Shown here one piece after another: positions 32,647 through 41,710 of a stretch of DNA of 64,000 nucleotides. The stretch is from Streptomyces sp. ALI-76-A. GTDB lineage: Bacteria > Actinomycetota > Actinomycetes > Streptomycetales > Streptomycetaceae. The DNA is taken from contig NZ_JASVWB010000002.1 of assembly GCF_030287445.1 (NCBI RefSeq), positions 7,130,001-7,194,000 of the forward strand, given 5' to 3'. The position numbers were made by a program, and so were the translations under genes. Within the stretch, counting starts at the first letter, position 1; each line of letters starts with the position of its first letter. The notes beneath the pieces were generated by a model, which was not told the DNA's origin, did not search any database, and saw only the letters and a list, made by a program, of their open reading frames with translations.

Positions 32647-34442
32647 GCCGGGGCGGCAAGCGGGCTCAGCCGAAGAAGGACCCGGCCGCCGAGGCGTGCG
32701 CCGAGGGCCTGCGGCTGGTGCGGGCGAACCCGGCGCTGGCCGCGATCGACGCCACCACGTGCCGCGACAAGGACTGCGAACTGGCCCCCCGGGACGGCCT
32801 CGCCCGGGTCACCTCCAACGGCCGCGTGCATCTGCACCCCACCCGCCTCGCGGAACCCGAGGACTGGGCCTGGGCCATCGCCCACGCCCTGATCCACCTC
32901 GGCTTCGGTCACGTCCCCGCCGCGCACGGCGAGCGCGTCCAGCCCGACCGCTACGACCTCGCCGCCCGCTGCACGGTCGTCAACCGCTTCCTGCTGACCT
33001 CTCCCGTCGGCCGGGCGCCGGACCACCTGCCGCCGTCCTACCCCGGCGGTGACGAGGAGCAACTGGCCGCCGGCTGGCGGCGAGCGGGCATCCCGGGCGC
33101 GTACGAACACTGCGGCACGGCCGCCGGGGAGGCCGACCAGGTCCTCGTGCCCTGGAACAAGTGGGATCCGCACGTCCCGGACTGGCAGGCGGCGTTCGCG
33201 ACCGCCCTGACCCGCACCATGTCCACCGCCCTCGACCTGGCGGGCGGCCGACGCGACTCCATGACCGGCGAGCCGACCCGGCTGCGCCCCTGGGAACGCG
33301 CGCTGAGCTGGTTCGTGTCCTCCTACCCGCTGCTCGGCGGCATCGCGGCCGGCATCAGGATCGTCGCCGACGCGGAACTCGCCCGCGCCCACGACATCTC
33401 CGTGGCCGCGGTGGACGCGGAGGCGGGCGAGATCTACGTCAACCCCCTGCGCGAACTCGACGACGAGGAATGGCGGTTCGTCCTCGCGCACGAGATGCTG
33501 CACGCGGCCCTGCGGCACGGCGACCGCTGCGGCACCCGCGACCCGTACCTCTTCAACGTCGCCTGCGACTACGTCATCAACGGCTGGCTGACCGAGATGC
33601 AGGTCGGCACCATGCCCGCGGGCCTGCTCCACGACCCGGAACTGACCGGTCTGTCCGCGGAGGAGGTCTACGACCGCATCGCCGTCGACCTGCGGCGGAT
33701 GCGCCGCCTGTCCACGCTGCGCGGCAAGGGCCGCGGCGACATCCTGGGCGGCCCGCTGCGCGCGCCCGGCGAATGCGTCGACCTGGACGAGTTCTACCGC
33801 CGCGGCCTCGCCCACGGCCTGGACCTGCACGAGGGGCAGGAGCGCGGTTTCCTGCCCGGCGGCCTGGTCCAGGAGATCCGCGCGCTCAGCCATCCGCCGC
33901 TGCCGTGGGACGCCCGGCTCGCCCGCTGGTTCGACGAGTTCGTGCCCCGCCCGGAGCCGGTACGGACCTACGCCCGCCCGGCGCGCCGGCAGGCGGCCAC
34001 GCCGGACATCCCGCGCGCGGGGCGTTACTTCCCGCCCGAGGAGATCGCCCGCTGCACCTTCGGCGTCGTCCTGGACACCTCCGGCTCCATGGACCGGGTC
34101 CTGCTCGGCAAGGCGCTCGGCGCGATCGCCTCGTACGCGGAGGCCCGGGACGTACCGGCCGCCCGGGTGGTGTTCTGCGACGCGGCCCCGCACGACGCCG
34201 GCTATCTGCCCGTCACCGACATCGCGGGCCGGGTGCGGGTGCACGGCCGCGGCGGCACCGTCCTGCAGCCCGGCGTCGACCTGCTGCACCGCGCGGACGA
34301 CTTCCCGCCCGCCGCGCCGATCCTGGTGATCACCGACGGCTGGTGCGACGTGCTGCGGGTCCGCCGCGAGCACGCCTACCTGATCCCGCAGGGGGCGCGA
34401 CTGCCGTTCAGCGCGCGCGGGCCGGTCTTCCGGGTGAGCTGA
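32643..34442 (+). CDS. VWA-like protein with HExxH metallopeptidase motif (DUF2201-type)
   Basis: 599 aa. A putative metallopeptidase domain contains HEMLHAALRHGDRC with HExxH at H283/E284/H287. A von Willebrand A-type domain near the C-terminus has the MIDAS motif DTSGS at D478 within FGVVLDTSGSMDRVLLGKAL. There is no signal peptide. The GTG start overlaps the MoxR stop. The MoxR-plus-VWA/metallopeptidase pair is a recurrent actinobacterial arrangement thought to form a chaperone-protease or activation system; the target is unknown. Confidence 0.9.
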   Translation: MSRGGKRAQPKKDPAAEACAEGLRLVRANPALAAIDATTCRDKDCELAPRDGLARVTSNGRVHLHPTRLAEPEDWAWAIAHALIHLGFGHVPAAHGERVQPDRYDLAARCTVVNRFLLTSPVGRAPDHLPPSYPGGDEEQLAAGWRRAGIPGAYEHCGTAAGEADQVLVPWNKWDPHVPDWQAAFATALTRTMSTALDLAGGRRDSMTGEPTRLRPWERALSWFVSSYPLLGGIAAGIRIVADAELARAHDISVAAVDAEAGEIYVNPLRELDDEEWRFVLAHEMLHAALRHGDRCGTRDPYLFNVACDYVINGWLTEMQVGTMPAGLLHDPELTGLSAEEVYDRIAVDLRRMRRLSTLRGKGRGDILGGPLRAPGECVDLDEFYRRGLAHGLDLHEGQERGFLPGGLVQEIRALSHPPLPWDARLARWFDEFVPRPEPVRTYARPARRQAATPDIPRAGRYFPPEEIARCTFGVVLDTSGSMDRVLLGKALGAIASYAEARDVPAARVVFCDAAPHDAGYLPVTDIAGRVRVHGRGGTVLQPGVDLLHRADDFPPAAPILVITDGWCDVLRVRREHAYLIPQGARLPFSARGPVFRVS

Positions 34443-34499
34443 GCCGGACGTGATCGGTATGGTGGCGTGAACCCCGGAATTCGGGACCTTAGGAAAGGA

Positions 34500-34934
34500 A
34501 TGACCGTGGCCACCACGCGCTCCGCACACACCGTCTGGGAAGGCAACCTGCTCGAGGGCAACGGGGTCGTCACCTTCGACTCCTCCGGCGCCATCGCCGA
34601 GCAGCCGGTGACCTGGGCCGCCCGCACCCAGGAGGCGAACGGCAGGACCAGCCCCGAGGAGCTGATCGCGGCCGCCCACTCCAGCTGCTTCTCCATGGCG
34701 TTCTCGCACGCCCTCGCCGGAGCGGGCACCCCGCCCACCAAGCTCGTCACTTCCGCCGACGTCACCTTCCAGCCGGGTGAGGGCATCACCGGCATCCACC
34801 TCACCGTCGAGGGCACCGTGCCGGGCCTCGACGAGGACGGCTTCGTCGCCGCCGCCGAGGACGCCAAGGTCAACTGCCCGGTCAGCCAGGCACTGAAGGC
34901 CGTCCCGATCACGCTGTCCGCGAAGCTCACCTGA
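34500..34934 (+). CDS. OsmC-family peroxiredoxin
   Basis: 144 aa from ATG 34500 with AGGAAAGGA directly upstream. The redox Cys are C63 in AAAHSSCFSMAFSHAL and C126 in KVNCPVSQAL, with the family motif SPEELIAAAHSSC. OsmC/Ohr proteins reduce organic hydroperoxides. A strong hairpin terminator follows at 34961-34985. The upstream open frame includes 11 more codons that lack a better start. Confidence 0.95.
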   Translation: MTVATTRSAHTVWEGNLLEGNGVVTFDSSGAIAEQPVTWAARTQEANGRTSPEELIAAAHSSCFSMAFSHALAGAGTPPTKLVTSADVTFQPGEGITGIHLTVEGTVPGLDEDGFVAAAEDAKVNCPVSQALKAVPITLSAKLT

Positions 34935-34960
34935 CCCGTCCTCACGACGGACACCCCCGC

Positions 34961-34985
34961 AGGCCGCCCCTTCCCGGGGCGGCCT
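34961..34985 (+). terminator. Rho-independent-like hairpin after osmC-type gene
   Basis: Perfect 10-bp stem AGGCCGCCCC / GGGGCGGCCT with a 5-base loop, 27 bp after the stop. Confidence 0.8.
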
Positions 34986-35189
34986 GTGTGCGGGCCGGTT
35001 CACGGACACCGGTCCGGGTAGGCAGCTGACGTCGGCGGAAGGCGGGGACGGTGGCGGGAACCTCCAGCGGCGCGGCGGTACTCGACCCCGCGATCCGTGA
35101 ACCGACCCGCGTGGCCCTGCCGTTCAGCCTCGACGGCCGGCCCGCCCCGGTGTCCGCGCCCCGATCCCCGTCCGGGAGCTGACGAGACG

Positions 35190-35969
35190 ATGCCGCCACG
35201 ACCCGCCGTGTGCGCACACCGAGGCGGATCCGAACACGCCGCCGCGGCCACCCGGGAGGCCTACGAGGACGCGATCCGGTCGGGTGCCGAGTACGTCGAG
35301 TTCGACATCCGGCGGACCGCCGACGGCGTCCTCGTCGTCTACCACGACCCCCGCGTCGGGCCCGCCGGGCCGCCCCTGTCGGCGCTCACCCACGCGGAAC
35401 TGAGCGAGCGGGCCGGGTACGCTGTCCCGGTCGTGGACGACGTCATGTCCCTGATCGCCGGGAAACTGGTCGGGCACCTGGACCTGAAGGAGACCGGGTA
35501 CGAGCACGTGGTGATCGACCGGGCGATCGCCCTGCTCGGGGCGGACGGCTTCGTCGCCACCACCCTGGAGGACCGTTCCGTGGCCGCCATCACCCGGAGC
35601 TTCCCCCGGGTCCGCACCGCCCTGTCCCTGGGCCGCGACCGCAGGGAGATCGCCCCGGCCCGCCTGACCCGTACCCGGCTGAGCGAACTGCTGCCGATGC
35701 GGCGGGTCCGCGCCTGCGGCGCCGGCGGGGTCGCCGCGCACCACCGGCTGGCACGCGCCGGCGTCCTGCGCGAGGCGGCCCGGCAGGGCCTGTTCACCCT
35801 GGTGTGGACCGTCAACGAGGACCTTCCGATGCGGGCCTTCCTCGCCGATCGGCGCGTCGACGTCCTGGTCACCGACCGCCCCCGCCGCGCCCTCGCCCTG
35901 CGCGGCGCCCGGCACGACGGACACCCGCTCGGACACCCGTCCCTCGAACCGGGGCACCCGTCCGCCTGA
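35190..35969 (+). CDS. Glycerophosphodiester phosphodiesterase
   Basis: 259 aa from ATG 35190. The GDPD signature is AHRGGSEHAAAATREAYEDA, with the metal residues in YVEFDIRRTADGVLVVYHDP, then GHLDLKETGYEH, and the late TLVWTVNEDLPM. The TIM-barrel enzyme cleaves glycerophosphodiesters to glycerol-3-phosphate and an alcohol. No signal peptide is visible. It is monocistronic and followed by dnaK. Confidence 0.9.
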   Translation: MPPRPAVCAHRGGSEHAAAATREAYEDAIRSGAEYVEFDIRRTADGVLVVYHDPRVGPAGPPLSALTHAELSERAGYAVPVVDDVMSLIAGKLVGHLDLKETGYEHVVIDRAIALLGADGFVATTLEDRSVAAITRSFPRVRTALSLGRDRREIAPARLTRTRLSELLPMRRVRACGAGGVAAHHRLARAGVLREAARQGLFTLVWTVNEDLPMRAFLADRRVDVLVTDRPRRALALRGARHDGHPLGHPSLEPGHPSA

Positions 35970-36023
35970 ACCGGGGTACCCGTGCCGTGGAGCCGGGGTG
36001 TCCGTCCCTCCGCGGGACGTGCC

Positions 36024-36044
36024 CTTGACAAGAGCGCACTCAAG
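36024..36044 (+). promoter_or_regulatory. HAIR-like HspR operator upstream of dnaK
   Basis: CTTGACA-N7-ACTCAAG matches the HspR-binding inverted repeat (CTTGAGT-N7-ACTCAAG) at the right arm fully and the left arm in five of seven bases. The spacing is exactly 7. It overlaps a TTGACA-like -35 and lies 49 bp before the dnaK start, so HspR repression is expected. Confidence 0.75.
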
Positions 36045-36092
36045 TTTTGTGCTGGAGTGCGAGAAGCTCCCTGCCGGCGGAAGGGGACAGCG

Positions 36093-37991
36093 ATGGGACG
36101 TGCGGTCGGAATCGATCTCGGGACCACGAACTCGGTGGTGGCGGTGCTGGAGGGCGGCGAATCCACCGTCGTCGCCAACGCGGAAGGAGCCAGGACCACC
36201 CCGTCGGTGGTGGCGTTCGCCAAGAACGGCGAGGTGCTCGTCGGCGAGGTCGCCAAACGGCAGGCCGTGACCAACGTCGACCGCACCGCCCGCTCCGTGA
36301 AGCGGTACATGGGCGACCCCGCCTGGCGCTTCCCGGCGGAGGGGTCCGTCGACGGCACCCGCTACCGGGCGCAGGAACTGTCCGCGCGGGTGCTGCAGAA
36401 GCTGAAGCGCGACGCGGAGTCCTACCTCGGCGAGGACGTCACCGACGCCGTGATCACCGTACCGGCGTACTTCGACGACACCCAGCGGCAGGCCACCAAG
36501 GAGGCCGGGGAGATCGCCGGCCTGAAGGTCCTGAGGATCATCAACGAGCCGACCGCCGCCGCCCTCGCCTACGGCCTCGACCGGGGCGAGGAGCAGACCG
36601 TCCTCGTCTTCGACCTCGGCGGCGGCACCTTCGACGTGTCCCTGCTGGAGATCGGCGACGGCGTCATCGAGGTCAAGGCCACCAACGGCGACACCCGCCT
36701 CGGCGGCGACGACTGGGACCAGCGGATGGTGGAGCACCTGGTCAAGCGCTTCAAGGGGCAGTCCGGCATCGACCTCGGCAAGGACAGGATGGCCCTGCAA
36801 CGCCTGCGCGAGGGCGCCGAGAAGGCCAAGATCGAACTGTCCAGCTCCTCCGAGACGACGATCAACCTGCCCTACATCACCGCCTCCGCCGAGGGCCCCC
36901 TCCACCTCGACGAGAAGCTGACCCGCGCCCAGTTCCAGGAACTCACCGCCGACCTCCTCGACCGCTGCCGGACCCCCTTCCACCAGGCGATCAAGGACGC
37001 CGGGGTGAAGCTGTCCGCGATCGACCACGTCATCCTGGTCGGCGGTTCGACCCGGATGCCCGCCGTCACCGACCTGGTCAAGGAACTCACCGGCAAGGAG
37101 CCGCACAAGGGCGTCAACCCGGACGAGGTCGTCGCCGTCGGCGCGGCTCTCCAGGCCGGTGTCATCCGCGGTGACGTGAAGGACGTCCTGCTCCTCGACG
37201 TCACCCCGCTGTCCCTGGGCATCGAGACCAAGGGCGGCATCATGACCAAACTGATCGAACGCAACACCACGATCCCCACCCGCCGTTCGGAGATCTTCAC
37301 CACCGCCGCCGACAACCAGCCCTCCGTCGGCATCCAGGTCTACCAGGGCGAACGGGAGATCGCCGCGTACAACAAGAAGCTCGGGGTCTTCGACCTCAGC
37401 GGTCTGCCGCCCGCCCCGCGCGGCGTCCCGCAGATCGAGGTCGCCTTCGACATCGACGCGAACGGCATCATGCACGTCTCCGCGAAGGACCTCGCCACCG
37501 GCCGCGAACAGAAGATGACCGTGACCGGCGGCTCGGCCCTGCCCAAGGACGACATCGACCGCATGATGCGGGAGGCCGAACAGTACGCGGAGGAGGACCG
37601 CCAACGCCGCGAGGCGGCCGAGACCCGCAACCAGGCCGAGCAACTCGTCTACCAGACCGAGAAGTTCGTCCGCGAGAACGAGGACAAGGTGCCCGCCGAC
37701 ACCAGGGCCGAGGTCGAGTCGGCGGTCACGGAACTCAAACAGCTCCTGGAGGGGAACGCCGAGACGACCGCCCTGCGCACGGGGGTGGAGAAACTCGCCT
37801 CCGTCAGCCAGAAGATGGGCCAGGCGATGTACGCGTCCGCCGCAGGCACCGGCACCGGCACCGGCACCGGCACCGAGGACCCGTCCGACCGCCAGAGCGC
37901 GTCGGACGAGGAGGGCGTGGTGGACGCGGAGATCGTCGACGACGAAAGGGACCCCACGGACCGCAAGGACCACAAGGGCGACTCGGCCTAG
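36093..37991 (+). CDS. dnaK: Molecular chaperone DnaK (Hsp70), stand-alone copy
   Basis: 632 aa from ATG 36093. The nucleotide-binding domain opens [20 protein letters not shown] and has [15 protein letters not shown] and [11 protein letters not shown]. The substrate domain follows ([11 protein letters not shown]) and the C-terminal lid ends with a GTGTGTGTE run. Hsp70 chaperones bind unfolded segments with DnaJ and GrpE. No grpE, dnaJ or hspR follows here, unlike the usual dnaK operon, so this is likely a second copy or the gene split from its operon. HAIR-type regulation is indicated. Confidence 0.95.
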   Translation: MGRAVGIDLGTTNSVVAVLEGGESTVVANAEGARTTPSVVAFAKNGEVLVGEVAKRQAVTNVDRTARSVKRYMGDPAWRFPAEGSVDGTRYRAQELSARVLQKLKRDAESYLGEDVTDAVITVPAYFDDTQRQATKEAGEIAGLKVLRIINEPTAAALAYGLDRGEEQTVLVFDLGGGTFDVSLLEIGDGVIEVKATNGDTRLGGDDWDQRMVEHLVKRFKGQSGIDLGKDRMALQRLREGAEKAKIELSSSSETTINLPYITASAEGPLHLDEKLTRAQFQELTADLLDRCRTPFHQAIKDAGVKLSAIDHVILVGGSTRMPAVTDLVKELTGKEPHKGVNPDEVVAVGAALQAGVIRGDVKDVLLLDVTPLSLGIETKGGIMTKLIERNTTIPTRRSEIFTTAADNQPSVGIQVYQGEREIAAYNKKLGVFDLSGLPPAPRGVPQIEVAFDIDANGIMHVSAKDLATGREQKMTVTGGSALPKDDIDRMMREAEQYAEEDRQRREAAETRNQAEQLVYQTEKFVRENEDKVPADTRAEVESAVTELKQLLEGNAETTALRTGVEKLASVSQKMGQAMYASAAGTGTGTGTGTEDPSDRQSASDEEGVVDAEIVDDERDPTDRKDHKGDSA

Positions 37992-38029
37992 GACCCGCCC
38001 GCCCGGAACCCGTACCGCTCACAGGCCGC

Positions 38030-38527
38030 TCACGGGCGCGCCGTCCCGGTGCCCTCGGCCGGCAGCGCGGCGCACACGGCGTCCAGGACCGCGGCGTACG
38101 GCGTACCGAGGCCGCTCAGCCGGGACCGCAGCCGCTCCAGGCCGTCCCGGTGCCCGGTGAGCAGATCCGTGTCGCCGGTGCGGGCCGTCAACTCCAGGAC
38201 CGCGGGCAGGAAGTCGGGCCGTTCCGCGCCCGCGAACTCCAGCCCGTGTTCCCGGTAGACCTCTTCGAGGCGGACCAGCGAGATGCCACGCCGGGGGTCC
38301 CCGTCGTCCCGCCACCGGCTCAGATGAAGGCTGTGCCGGTCGTCGGCGTCGAAGACCCGCACGTAGTGCGCGGCCAGTTCCGGTGCGGGCGTCACCGCCG
38401 CGTGGTCGGTGAACTCCCGCAGTTGCGGTGCCGCTTCGCGCAGCAGCGGCAGCCGGGCCCGGAAGGCGCCGTCCGGGTACGTCAGGCACAGCGCCGCCGC
38501 CTGGTACAGCACCGCGTCCGAGGGCAT
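38030..38527 (-). CDS. narJ: NarJ-type nitrate reductase chaperone (orphan)
   Basis: 165 aa from ATG 38527 (MPSDAVLYQAAALCLTYPDG). The NarJ/TorD family pattern is visible: a helical bundle with LCLTYPDGAFRARLPLLREA, then YVRVFDADDRHSLHLSRWRD and DFLPAVLELTA. These chaperones bind apo-NarG and help insert the molybdenum cofactor. No narG, narH or narI is next to it, so it is an orphan in this window. It is convergent with dnaK (38 bp between stops). Confidence 0.85.
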   Translation of the reverse strand: MPSDAVLYQAAALCLTYPDGAFRARLPLLREAAPQLREFTDHAAVTPAPELAAHYVRVFDADDRHSLHLSRWRDDGDPRRGISLVRLEEVYREHGLEFAGAERPDFLPAVLELTARTGDTDLLTGHRDGLERLRSRLSGLGTPYAAVLDAVCAALPAEGTGTARP

Positions 38528-38774
38528 CGGGCCTCCTGTCGTCGGTGGTCCGCCGCGGCGCGGCGCTCCCTGCCTGCCCGTGGCTGCTTCGAACCTAGGG
38601 CGGGGCGGGGGAGCGCACCCGTCCACCGCACCCGTACGGGTCAGGGCTCGCGGGCGAGCCCCGCGCAGACCGGCACGACGCCCTCCGCCCGCGCCGCCAC
38701 GTCCCCGGGCCCCGGCCGCCCCCGCGGAACGGGATCACCCGGGCCAGGAGCATCCCGAAGGTGCCGTACGCGGC
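38528..38774. other. 247-bp gap between narJ and the HTH gene
   Basis: The minus-strand frame is open (ending at 38641) with a peptide-like end PVCAGLAREP, but no domain or start with an RBS supports a gene. Upstream of narJ the strong GGAGG is seen just before 38527. Confidence 0.45.
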
Positions 38775-39638
38775 TCAGAAGTCCGCGCGGCGCTCCCGCA
38801 GCAGTTCCCTCGTGCGCTCCGCCGAGGCCGCCCCCGCGGACATGTGGTCCAGGACCTCCAGATGGGTGGCGACCTCCTTGCGGGAGTCGAGGTACAGCGC
38901 GCCGGTGAGGTACTCGGTGAACACCATGTCGGGCAGCTGCGGCTCGGCGAAACGGAACAGCGAGAAGGGCGCGTACGTGCCCGGATGCGGGCCCTTCGCG
39001 AACTCCGCGACCTGTAGCGTGACCCGGTCGCGCTCGGCGAACCGGAGGAGCTTGTCCAGCTGGTCGCGCATGACCTCGCCGCGGATGCTCACCGGCCGCC
39101 GCAGCACCGTCTCGTCCATGATCACCCACAGGTGGGGCGGATCCTGCCGTTCCAGCAGCTGCTGCCGGGCCATCCGCAGCGACACGTGCCGCTCGATCGT
39201 CTCCCCACCCGCCTGCCCGATCGTCCCGGCCTCCAGCACGGCACGCGCGTAGTCCTCGGTCTGGAGCAGACCGGGCACGAAGTGCGGCTCGTACGAACGG
39301 ATGATCCGGGCGGCGCCCTCCAGGCTCACGTACAGGCTGAACCAGTCCGGCAGCACGTCGTGGAAGCGCTGCCACCAGCCCGGCTGGTTCGCCTCCTCGG
39401 CCAGCGCGACGAACGAAGCCGACTCGTCCTCGGACACGCCGTACGTCTCCAGCAGCACCTGCACATAGGGGATCTTCAGCGCGACGTCGGCCGTCTCCAT
39501 CCGCCGTACCGTCGCGGGGGCCACCCGCAGTACCTGCGCGGCCTCCTCCCGTCTGAGGCCGGCCGCCTCCCGCAGTTCCTGCAGGCGTCTGCCGAGCACC
39601 ACCTGACCCACCGTGGGCGCGGGACGCCGCTCACTCAC
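38775..39638 (-). CDS. Scr1-type helix-turn-helix regulator with DUF5753 domain
   Basis: 287 aa. The N-terminal XRE-type HTH is LGRRLQELREAAGLRREEAA with VAPATVRRMETADVALKIPY. The C-terminal DUF5753-like domain has WFSLYVSLEGAARIIRSYEP, FVPGLLQTEDYARAVLEAG, LWVIMDETVLRRPVSI and FRFAEPQLPDMVFTEYLTGA. In Streptomyces such regulators are usually paired with a small DUF397 protein. No clear DUF397 gene is present here on either side. Confidence 0.93.
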   Translation of the reverse strand: MSERRPAPTVGQVVLGRRLQELREAAGLRREEAAQVLRVAPATVRRMETADVALKIPYVQVLLETYGVSEDESASFVALAEEANQPGWWQRFHDVLPDWFSLYVSLEGAARIIRSYEPHFVPGLLQTEDYARAVLEAGTIGQAGGETIERHVSLRMARQQLLERQDPPHLWVIMDETVLRRPVSIRGEVMRDQLDKLLRFAERDRVTLQVAEFAKGPHPGTYAPFSLFRFAEPQLPDMVFTEYLTGALYLDSRKEVATHLEVLDHMSAGAASAERTRELLRERRADF

Positions 39639-39775
39639 GCCACGCCTCCCCTACGCGTCGAAGTTCGCGTGCAGTGTGTCATGTTCCGCTCCCGGTCTCA
39701 TCAGTCTCTCCGGACCGAGGCCGCGCCACACACCACACCGGTCGCGCCGCGCGGCGGCGGGCCGGCCCGGACGCC

Positions 39776-39792
39776 ATTACCCCGGGGGTAAT
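39776..39792. promoter_or_regulatory. 17-bp palindrome in the divergent intergenic region
   Basis: ATTACCCC-G-GGGGTAAT is a perfect dyad between the Scr1-type regulator (minus) and the small membrane gene (plus). It is AT-tipped in an otherwise GC-rich region, typical of an operator. It may be bound by a regulator but no binder is known. Confidence 0.4.
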
Positions 39793-39943
39793 CGACGCCG
39801 CCGGCGGTACGCGGGATCGTGACGGCACCGGGTTCCGGGCCGGCGCACTCCGGCCCGGGATCCGGGCCCCTGTCCGGCGGCCACGGGGATCCGGGAACGG
39901 GATCCCGCTGCCTCGACCCGACCACGACGGAAGGTGACGCGTC

Positions 39944-40369
39944 ATGTCCGCGACCCAGCTCACCACGCTCGCCCGGACCTCCGACCCGCACGCCGTGCTG
40001 CGTCGCCTCCTCGCCCTGGACGCGGTGGTGACCGGCGTGAACGGGATCGCCTACCTCGCCGCCGCCGGCCCGCTGGGGGACTTCCTCGGCACCGGCACCC
40101 GGCTGCTGCTCGCTCTCGGGGCGTTCCTCACGGTGTACGCGGCGGCCGTCGGCCTGCTCGCCGCCCGCGCCCGTCCCGCCGCGCTGCCGGTCCGGGCGGT
40201 GGTGGAGGCCAACCTGGCCTGGGCGGTGCTGAGCCTGGCCGCCCTCGGCCTGTGGCTGTCACCGACCACGGCGGGCACCGTGTGGACCGTGCTCCAGGCG
40301 CTCACCGTGGCCGGGTTCGCCGCGTTGCAGTACGGGGCCCTGAGGCTCCGTCAGGGCAGCAGCGAGTGA
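39944..40369 (+). CDS. Four-helix membrane protein, unknown
   Basis: 141 aa from ATG 39944 with GGAAGG upstream. Four hydrophobic segments are visible (RLLALDAVVTGVNGIAYLAA, GTRLLLALGAFLTVYAAAVG, NLAWAVLSLAALGLWLSPTT, VWTVLQALTVAGFAALQYGA). Its 3' end overlaps the convergent regulator gene by 19 bp. Similar 4-TM proteins with an RLLALDAxxTG start are common in actinobacteria; function unknown. Confidence 0.75.
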   Translation: MSATQLTTLARTSDPHAVLRRLLALDAVVTGVNGIAYLAAAGPLGDFLGTGTRLLLALGAFLTVYAAAVGLLAARARPAALPVRAVVEANLAWAVLSLAALGLWLSPTTAGTVWTVLQALTVAGFAALQYGALRLRQGSSE

Positions 40370-41184
40370 AGGTACTTGACCGTCGCCGGGTCGGCCGGGA
40401 GCAGCGTCTCGATGGCCAGCTCGGCGACGGTCACGTCCATCGGGGTGTTGAAGGTAGCGATGGAGGAGATGAAGGACAGCGTCCGCCCCTCGTGCTCGAT
40501 CCGCATCGGCAGCGCGAAGTACGGGACCGGCTCGCCGCCCGGCTCCTCCTCGGCCCCCTCCTCCGGCACCGGGTACGCCGCGACCTCCTCGTACAGCGCC
40601 CGCAGCTCCGGCGAGCGGTGCAGGGCGATCTGCCGGCCCATCTGGTCGAGCAGATGCCCGCGCCACTCACGCAGATTGCGGATCCGCGGGGCCAGGCCCT
40701 CCGGGTGCAGGGTCAGCCGCATCGCGTTCAGCGGCCGCGTGAGCAGGGACGGCGAGACGCCGTCCAGCAGCATCAGGATGCCCCGGTTGGCCACGACGAC
40801 GTTGTAGAGCGCGTCGACCACCAGCGCCGGGTAGGGCTCGTAGCCCTGGATCAGGCGCTCCATGCCCTCGCGCAGGGCGTCCAGCGCCGGGTCGTCCAGC
40901 GGGGTCTCCGGGTAGCGGGGCGCGTAACCGGCCGCCAGCAGCAGCGCGTTGCGCTCACGCACGGGTACGTCCAGGTGCTCGGCCAGCCTGAGCAGCAGTT
41001 CCTCGCTCGGCCGGGAGCGGCCCGTCTCGACGAAGCTGATGTGCCGGGCCGAGGAGTCCGCCCGTAGCGCCAACTCCAGCTGGCTCACCCGCCGTCGCTC
41101 CCGCCAGGCGCGTAGCAGCGGGCCGATGCCCTGGCCCTGGGGGGCGCCGAACGGCGCGGTGTCACCGGACGCGACAGTGGTCAT
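40351..41184 (-). CDS. XRE-family helix-turn-helix regulator with MmyB-like domain
   Basis: 277 aa from ATG 41184 (MTTVASGDTAPFGAPQGQGI). The HTH is LRAWRERRRVSQLELALRAD with SARHISFVETGRSRPSEELL. The C-terminal domain has YEPYPALVVDALYNVVVANR, a PAS-like MmyB ligand-binding type. These regulators commonly control a neighbouring oxidoreductase or transporter. It overlaps the convergent membrane gene by 19 bp. Its 5' neighbour is the ADP-ribosylglycohydrolase pseudogene. Confidence 0.93.
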   Translation of the reverse strand: MTTVASGDTAPFGAPQGQGIGPLLRAWRERRRVSQLELALRADSSARHISFVETGRSRPSEELLLRLAEHLDVPVRERNALLLAAGYAPRYPETPLDDPALDALREGMERLIQGYEPYPALVVDALYNVVVANRGILMLLDGVSPSLLTRPLNAMRLTLHPEGLAPRIRNLREWRGHLLDQMGRQIALHRSPELRALYEEVAAYPVPEEGAEEEPGGEPVPYFALPMRIEHEGRTLSFISSIATFNTPMDVTVAELAIETLLPADPATVKYLHSLLP

Positions 41185-41234
41185 GCACCCGACCGTAGCC
41201 GAGGAACGGTCACCCGGAGTCGGGGAGTGGGCGC

Positions 41235-41642
41235 ATGAACGGACCGGGGGCCCTGGAGACGCGGCGGTGTACCGCGCCCGGGTGGGGGCTGCCCGCCGGG
41301 TGGGGCGGTCGGTGACGCCTTGGCCACCGGTCGAGTTCTCCTCCCTCGGCCGGATGATCCGTGCGGCCCACGGACCGCGCGGGGTGACCGGAGCTTCGTG
41401 CCGGGCGGGCACGGTGCGGTGGGTCTGGTCAGCGAGATCCGTGCGGCCCACGGACCGCGCGGGGTGACCGGAGCTTCGTGCCGGGCGCGCACGGTGCGGT
41501 GGGTCTGGTCAGCGACGACACGCAGATGCCCCTGCTCACGGCCGAGGGGGTCCAGCGGGTCGAGGGCCGCGCCCGCGCCGCCGTGCTCACCGACGACCTC
41601 GCGGCCCAGGGCATGCGCGCCCGACCCCCGGCGCCCTCCTGA
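41235..41642 (+). pseudogene. ADP-ribosylglycohydrolase (DraG-like), N-terminal remnant
   Basis: The N-terminus of an ADP-ribosylglycohydrolase is scattered over three frames: GGAVGDALA, then PVEFSSLGRMIRAAHGPRG with VTGASC, then GAVGLVSDDTQMPLLTAEGV. The motifs G(D)ALG, PVEF and DDTQM are the family metal and substrate motifs. An 80-bp tandem duplication (41356-41515) and point frameshifts break it, and the remaining ~70% of the protein is missing after 41642. It would remove ADP-ribose from proteins or RNA if intact. There is no functional copy in the window. Confidence 0.75.
41356..41515 (+). repeat. 80-bp tandem direct duplication
   Basis: Bases 41356-41435 and 41436-41515 are identical except for one base (G/C in GGGC(G)GGC versus GGGCGCGC). 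The unit is not a multiple of three and contributes to disruption of the ADP-ribosylglycohydrolase remnant. Confidence 0.93.
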
Positions 41643-41710
41643 CCAGGGGCCCCGGCGGCACAGCTGTGGCACGCTGAAGACGTACCCGGCGCCCAGGAAG
41701 GAACCAGGCC

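Noticed and set aside
35124..37973. Minus-strand open frame of 949 codons opposite glycerophosphodiesterase and dnaK
   Set aside because: It is a pure shadow of two well-identified genes on the plus strand, with no motif.
38528..38774. DUF397 partner gene of the Scr1-type regulator
   Set aside because: The open frame ending at 38641 has no W-x-K-S-S-Y-S motif of DUF397 proteins and no start with an RBS.
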